Shown here: positions 7,321-10,936 of the stretch, in pieces | Numbering within the stretch: the stretch's first letter is position 1 | Layout of the letters: the number at the start of each line of letters is the position of its first letter | Translations under genes and position numbers: made by a program | NCBI GenBank assembly: GCA_017628595.1 | Contig: JAGBYV010000352.1 | Location: 1 to 10,936 of the forward strand | Reading direction: 5' to 3' | Length of the DNA stretch: 10,936 nucleotides | From: Alistipes sp. | GTDB taxonomy: Bacteria > Bacteroidota > Bacteroidia > Bacteroidales > Rikenellaceae | Notes under the pieces: model-generated | Databases searched by the model: none | Seen by the model: the letters and a program-made list of their open reading frames with translations, nothing else | Told to the model about the DNA's origin: nothing

Positions 7321-8628
7321 TTAATTGGTTTTGCCGTTGTACAATATGCGCGCAAATACGGGATAATGATCCGAGTATCGCACACGATTATCCACCCTTT
7401 GACCAAGGCTGTCGCTTTTGACGTGTTCCTGGGCCTGCTGTGCCTGCTCAAGCGTAGGCTCGGCCATCTGATTGCCATATGAGCGAACCCACACCGTGTC
7501 GCGCTGACCTGCACGACGACGCACCGACTGCTCCAATGTCCACGAATCGATAACCTCATACGACAGAGGCTCAAACTCCTCTCCCGAGAAGATATAGTCG
7601 ATACGCAACATATCGAAGAAACCGCGATAAGTGTGCGAATAACCTCGGCCTGCCCAGCGGAAGGCATCGCGCAGATCTCGAGATATGGTACGATAGGTGT
7701 ACGATATAGGGGTGTCGTTGAAATCACCGCACACAATGGCCGGATATGGCGATGCAGCCACCATCTGCGCCAACGTATCGGCCTGCGAAGCTCGCAGAGC
7801 ATTGTTGTCGGCCAAACGATGAATCATGCTACGCATCTTGCCCAAAGAGTCATCCTCAAAGTATGCGTGATTTTCGATGTAATCGCTATCGTCACGACGT
7901 ATTGCCGTTGTATGCAGGTGGTTATTGAATATACGCAGTGTATCTTCCGTCGTGCCACGCTTTACAACGATATCGGCCCATACAAACTCCTTCAAGGAGT
8001 CAATTCTACCGGCACGGATAATCGGGTAGCGACTATAGATGGCGGGGCTTAGATCCACACGCGAAAGCGACCGCGGCATAGGACGCAGAGGCTCAAGCAG
8101 GGAGTCTGCAATGTCGCTGAAACCCATCTCCTGAAGGCATACGATATCGGGATTGATAGTCTTGATCATTGACACGATAGAGTCGATGCAGCGTTCGCCA
8201 TTATCATCGATAAAGCTACGCACGTTGTACGATAGCACCTTTAGCGCTCGGCTATCATAACGGGGACGCAGATTGGGTTCTGTATATACGCGACGCATCT
8301 CCAGCTTATAGAAGTGCGACAATTGTGCTATGCCACACAACGAGATAATAAGCATAAGCGAAGCCACCACCACACGCCATCGCACAATCCAGTAGAGTGT
8401 CAGCAACGCCTGTGCAGCATAGACAAACGGAGCAACAAGGCCCAACGTTGAGACCCACCCCCACTCGCGCGGATCGAGTGTCGGCACGAGGAGCGTAGTG
8501 ACAAAGAGCGCAACAACGCACAGCGTGACAATACCCATTGCGATATCAACGAGTAGCCCCACTGTCGAGCGTTGGTTTTTGCGACGTCCGCTCGGTGAAG
8601 AGTATGTTCTGCCGTAGTAGTCTGCCAT
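7321..8628 (-). CDS. Membrane-anchored endonuclease/exonuclease/phosphatase-fold (EEP) protein
   Basis: A 435-residue protein with three predicted membrane helices (about 23-48, 59-82 and 86-104) and a C-terminal Mg-dependent EEP catalytic domain (about 128-432). Catalytic residues are intact: N135 in SYNVRSF, E167 in CLQE, H237/H239 in NNHLH, D302 and N304 in GDFND, D344 in RIDYIF, D420-H421 in SDHYP. The fold cleaves phosphodiesters or phosphoesters (nucleic acids, phosphoinositides, sphingomyelin); the substrate here is unknown. About 70 residues separate IDYIF from SDH, longer than usual, with a Q/E/R-rich stretch around 366-418. Eight D(S/T)(A/I/L/V/M/T) sequons lie in the catalytic domain. 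Three helices with a basic N-terminal tail (R15, R16, K17, R20) suggest a periplasmic catalytic domain, but basic residues after helix three (108-130) make topology uncertain. Starts three bases after the rhomboid stop, implying translational coupling. Confidence 0.94.
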   Translation of the reverse strand: MADYYGRTYSSPSGRRKNQRSTVGLLVDIAMGIVTLCVVALFVTTLLVPTLDPREWGWVSTLGLVAPFVYAAQALLTLYWIVRWRVVVASLMLIISLCGIAQLSHFYKLEMRRVYTEPNLRPRYDSRALKVLSYNVRSFIDDNGERCIDSIVSMIKTINPDIVCLQEMGFSDIADSLLEPLRPMPRSLSRVDLSPAIYSRYPIIRAGRIDSLKEFVWADIVVKRGTTEDTLRIFNNHLHTTAIRRDDSDYIENHAYFEDDSLGKMRSMIHRLADNNALRASQADTLAQMVAASPYPAIVCGDFNDTPISYTYRTISRDLRDAFRWAGRGYSHTYRGFFDMLRIDYIFSGEEFEPLSYEVIDSWTLEQSVRRRAGQRDTVWVRSYGNQMAEPTLEQAQQAQEHVKSDSLGQRVDNRVRYSDHYPVFARILYNGKTN

Positions 8629-8631
8629 CGG

Positions 8632-9288
8632 TTAGAAGAAGATTTTACGTTGTTTTCTCCACCAATAGAGCAATCCCAGACCCCAGAGCATACCACCCAG
8701 GTGGGCAAAGTGAGCCACGCCCGACTGATAACCCGACAATCCAAAGAAGAGTTCGAGCAGGCCATATATCAACACAAACCACTTAGCCTTGAGAGCTATG
8801 GGCGGGAAAATAAGCATAATGACATTATTGGGGTGCAATACACCAAAAGCGAGCAACAGGCCAAACACAGCACCCGAAGCACCCACCGTAGGGACATAGA
8901 GAAGATGCATGGCTGACTGCACGCCACCCGCTGCGAGAGCATGCTGATACTCGGCATAGCCCACGCCAAGCTGCAACAGGGCTGCACCTACGCCACACAC
9001 CATATAATAGGTAAAGAATCGCTGCGAGCCCAACTCATACTCCAACTGACGGCCAAACATCCACAGGGCAAACATATTGAAGAAGAGATGCGAGATGCCA
9101 CCATGCAGGAACATATAGGTGAAGATTTGATAACTATGGAAGAAAGGGCTCTCCACATTAAATAGCGCAAAGCGAGCTATCAACTCCTCGCCCACGGGCA
9201 AAAGCGTGGTTGCCAACAGAGCAACGCAGTTGGCTATGATAATATTCTTAACTACCGGAGGGGTAGCGGGTTGTCTATATGCGTACAT
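8632..9288 (-). CDS. Rhomboid-family intramembrane serine protease
   Basis: A 218-residue membrane protein with the six-helix rhomboid core and no extra domain. Active-site pattern complete: H62, then HxxxN (H67, N71, the oxyanion-side pair matching H150/N154 of E. coli GlpG), the nucleophile in GASGAVFG (S138) and its partner His in HLGG (H196). The WMFGRQLE motif of the L1 loop (76-83) is also present. It cleaves membrane proteins within the bilayer; the substrate is unknown. It lies 26 bases after mutL and three bases before the EEP gene. Bacteroidales often carry rhomboid genes beside mutL, in my recollection sometimes two in tandem; only one is present here. The C-terminus ends in a short basic tail (WWRKQRK). 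Confidence 0.96.
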   Translation of the reverse strand: MYAYRQPATPPVVKNIIIANCVALLATTLLPVGEELIARFALFNVESPFFHSYQIFTYMFLHGGISHLFFNMFALWMFGRQLEYELGSQRFFTYYMVCGVGAALLQLGVGYAEYQHALAAGGVQSAMHLLYVPTVGASGAVFGLLLAFGVLHPNNVIMLIFPPIALKAKWFVLIYGLLELFFGLSGYQSGVAHFAHLGGMLWGLGLLYWWRKQRKIFF

Positions 9289-9314
9289 AACTATCCTATT
9301 ACCGCCGAGCGGCT

Positions 9315-10936
9315 TTAATTTAATTTCGATTTCAACTCCTCAATGGTAATCTCAGCCATAATGCTCTTACCCGAGGGTGTAAAACTATAATTCTCACATT
9401 TGCCAAGACGTGAGAGCATATCCTGCGCCTCAGCCTCTGTTATACCTTGTTGCAGACGAGATGCTCGGTATGCCATTACACGAGCCATATCGCTGCGCAT
9501 ACGCTCCCTGGCATCGCCCTGCAACCCGACCTCATGCAACAGATCGTAGAGCAAAGTATCAGCCTGCTCGCCCACGACGCTCGCCGGCACGCCTTCAAGC
9601 ACCACACGGCAATCATCCATCAGGGTCACATCGAAACCTAAGGCAGCAAACTCCACCTCATGCTCCGCAAGCAGCTGGAAGTCATCCTCCGACAGAGTCA
9701 ACTCCTCGGGGAAGAGCAACTTCTGCGAGGCCATGCTACCCTGGCCGAGCATCAACATATAATCATCATAAAGCAGGCGCTCCTTCACGCGACGCAGATC
9801 AACGATTAGGGGACGACCAGCGCTCATGGCTATGGCATAACCTCCAATAAGCGGCACCACGGATGAGAATTCGAGTGCCGACTCATACTCGATCTGCGAC
9901 TGCATGGCCGAAGGGACAAACTCCAGCGTACTCTCCGAGAGTGTGCTCTCCATCTCAATAGAGGAGGCTGCAGGCATAGCAAAATCAGACTCTATATCCT
10001 GATACTTCTCCGCAATGTTTTTTTCTTGCTCAGGCTCAATGATCACAGGGGTAGCTGAAAGGGAGAAGTCGCTACCTGACGTAATCTCACTCCACGACAC
10101 ATCACGCAGACTATCCGACTTGGGTGTAGTAACGCGCGGCTTTGTCGCTGGCATCGCCGTGGGCTTTGCCGCAGCACTGCGCTGTGCAAGCTCAAACGGA
10201 TCGTCGAATGCTCCGTCAACCTCAACCGTTGGCTCTGCCACATCGATATAATCGTCGCGGAAAGGGTTATAGTCGGTAAGTGAAGTACTCTTGGGCTCAG
10301 CATATATCGCACCCTGCGAACTGCCCAGAACAGGAATATTTATAGCGACGCTATTGTCAAAATCCATCATCGCCACACTGCCACTCTTGGCCAACGTGCT
10401 GCGCACGGCAGCCGTTACGATCTGATTCACCTCCTCGGCATCAGCAAAGTGAACTTCGGTCTTATGGGGCGACACATTCACATCCACCCTCTCGGGATCG
10501 ATGGTAAGGTAGATAAAGTAGGACGGCGCATCCTTCTCGGGAATAAGCGTCTCGTAGGCCTTCATGATGGCGCGATAGATTCGCGGCGAATTGAAGTAAC
10601 GGCCATTGACGAAGAGATACTGCTCTGTATTCTTCTGCTTGGCAGCCGATGGACGGCCGACATAACCCTGCACCTTCACAATCGTAGTATCGACATCGAC
10701 CTCCAAAAGATTGGTCTTGATATGGCGACCCACAACGCCTATGATACGCTCCTGCAGCGATCCGCCCTCCAGTGTCATGATAGGCATATCGTTCGACATC
10801 AGGCAAAAACGAATCTGCGGATTGCAGAGCGCCACCTGTCGAAAGACGCGCTTGATAGCATTGACCATCTTGGTACGGTCGTTGTTGAACTTACGACGTG
10901 CGGGAGCCGTATAGAAGAGGTTACGCACCAAAAACT
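9315..10936 (-). CDS. mutL: DNA mismatch repair protein MutL (N-terminus beyond window)
   Basis: MutL couples MutS mismatch recognition to strand removal. The window begins inside the N-terminal half, so the ATP-binding motifs are not visible; the frame is open to the window edge. Seen in order: VRNLFYTAPARRKF (family signature), the transducer domain with YLFVNGRYF, and the conserved ATP-contacting lysine region SPHKTEVHF. These are followed by an acidic, low-complexity linker of about 150 residues and the C-terminal dimerisation domain from about 9870 down to 9315. The endonuclease motif, normally like DQHA(x)2E, reads DLRRVKER here. The C-terminal metal motifs (ACR- and CPHGRP-type) are replaced by YRASRLQQG and CENYSFTPSGKS. 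This protein may therefore lack nicking activity. A TTG near 10931 is not a real start. It is followed closely by the rhomboid, EEP and YhcH genes. Confidence 0.96.
   Translation of the reverse strand, partial: FLVRNLFYTAPARRKFNNDRTKMVNAIKRVFRQVALCNPQIRFCLMSNDMPIMTLEGGSLQERIIGVVGRHIKTNLLEVDVDTTIVKVQGYVGRPSAAKQKNTEQYLFVNGRYFNSPRIYRAIMKAYETLIPEKDAPSYFIYLTIDPERVDVNVSPHKTEVHFADAEEVNQIVTAAVRSTLAKSGSVAMMDFDNSVAINIPVLGSSQGAIYAEPKSTSLTDYNPFRDDYIDVAEPTVEVDGAFDDPFELAQRSAAAKPTAMPATKPRVTTPKSDSLRDVSWSEITSGSDFSLSATPVIIEPEQEKNIAEKYQDIESDFAMPAASSIEMESTLSESTLEFVPSAMQSQIEYESALEFSSVVPLIGGYAIAMSAGRPLIVDLRRVKERLLYDDYMLMLGQGSMASQKLLFPEELTLSEDDFQLLAEHEVEFAALGFDVTLMDDCRVVLEGVPASVVGEQADTLLYDLLHEVGLQGDARERMRSDMARVMAYRASRLQQGITEAEAQDMLSRLGKCENYSFTPSGKSIMAEITIEELKSKLN

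Noticed and set aside
9301..9317. Short GC hairpin (CCGC-CGA-GCGG) between mutL and the rhomboid gene as a terminator
   Set aside because: The stem is only four pairs and no T-run follows it on the minus strand, so it should not stop the mutL transcript.
10929..10931. TTG as the start of the mutL gene
   Set aside because: It lies inside the conserved family signature VRNLFYTAPARRKF. The ATPase domain must lie upstream, outside the window.

Overview
The window looks like an ordinary chromosomal segment of a Bacteroidales bacterium with a fairly GC-rich genome, perhaps an Alistipes/Rikenellaceae-type gut organism. This rests on the proteins (a giant DUF2723 membrane protein and a mutL-rhomboid-EEP cluster), TAnnTTTG promoter elements, A-rich leaders without Shine-Dalgarno sequences, and uniform base and codon use. 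Genus is an inference from reading, not a search. I see no insertion sequence, prophage, CRISPR array, tRNA or rRNA.

Layout: (1) 1-1256, minus strand: cysS (cysteinyl-tRNA synthetase), cut at its C-terminus by the window edge. (2) 1257-1421: a divergent intergenic region with promoter-like elements for both flanking genes. (3) 1422-6795, plus strand: a three-gene apparent operon for envelope proteins: a secreted calcineurin-type metallophosphoesterase, a DUF2723/TMEM260-type polytopic protein (candidate lipid-dependent protein O-glycosyltransferase), and a lipoprotein substrate-binding protein of the siderophore/cobalamin type. (4) 6806-6841: a strong hairpin flanked by A and T runs, serving as a shared terminator between convergent operons. 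(5) 6860-10936, minus strand: mutL (cut at its N-terminus), a rhomboid protease, a membrane-anchored endonuclease/exonuclease/phosphatase-fold (EEP) protein and a YhcH/EbgC-family protein. Gaps of 26, 3 and 11 bases suggest one transcript.

How they fit together: no single pathway unites the window. Housekeeping genes (cysS, mutL) flank genes for envelope work. I did not find a convincing undescribed system. The observations most worth checking are: eight Bacteroidetes O-glycosylation-type sequons, D(S/T)(A/I/L/V/M/T), in the catalytic domain of the EEP protein, far more than in its neighbours; the O-glycosyltransferase candidate in the same window; MutL endonuclease motifs that have decayed; and two competing readings of the cysS start region.
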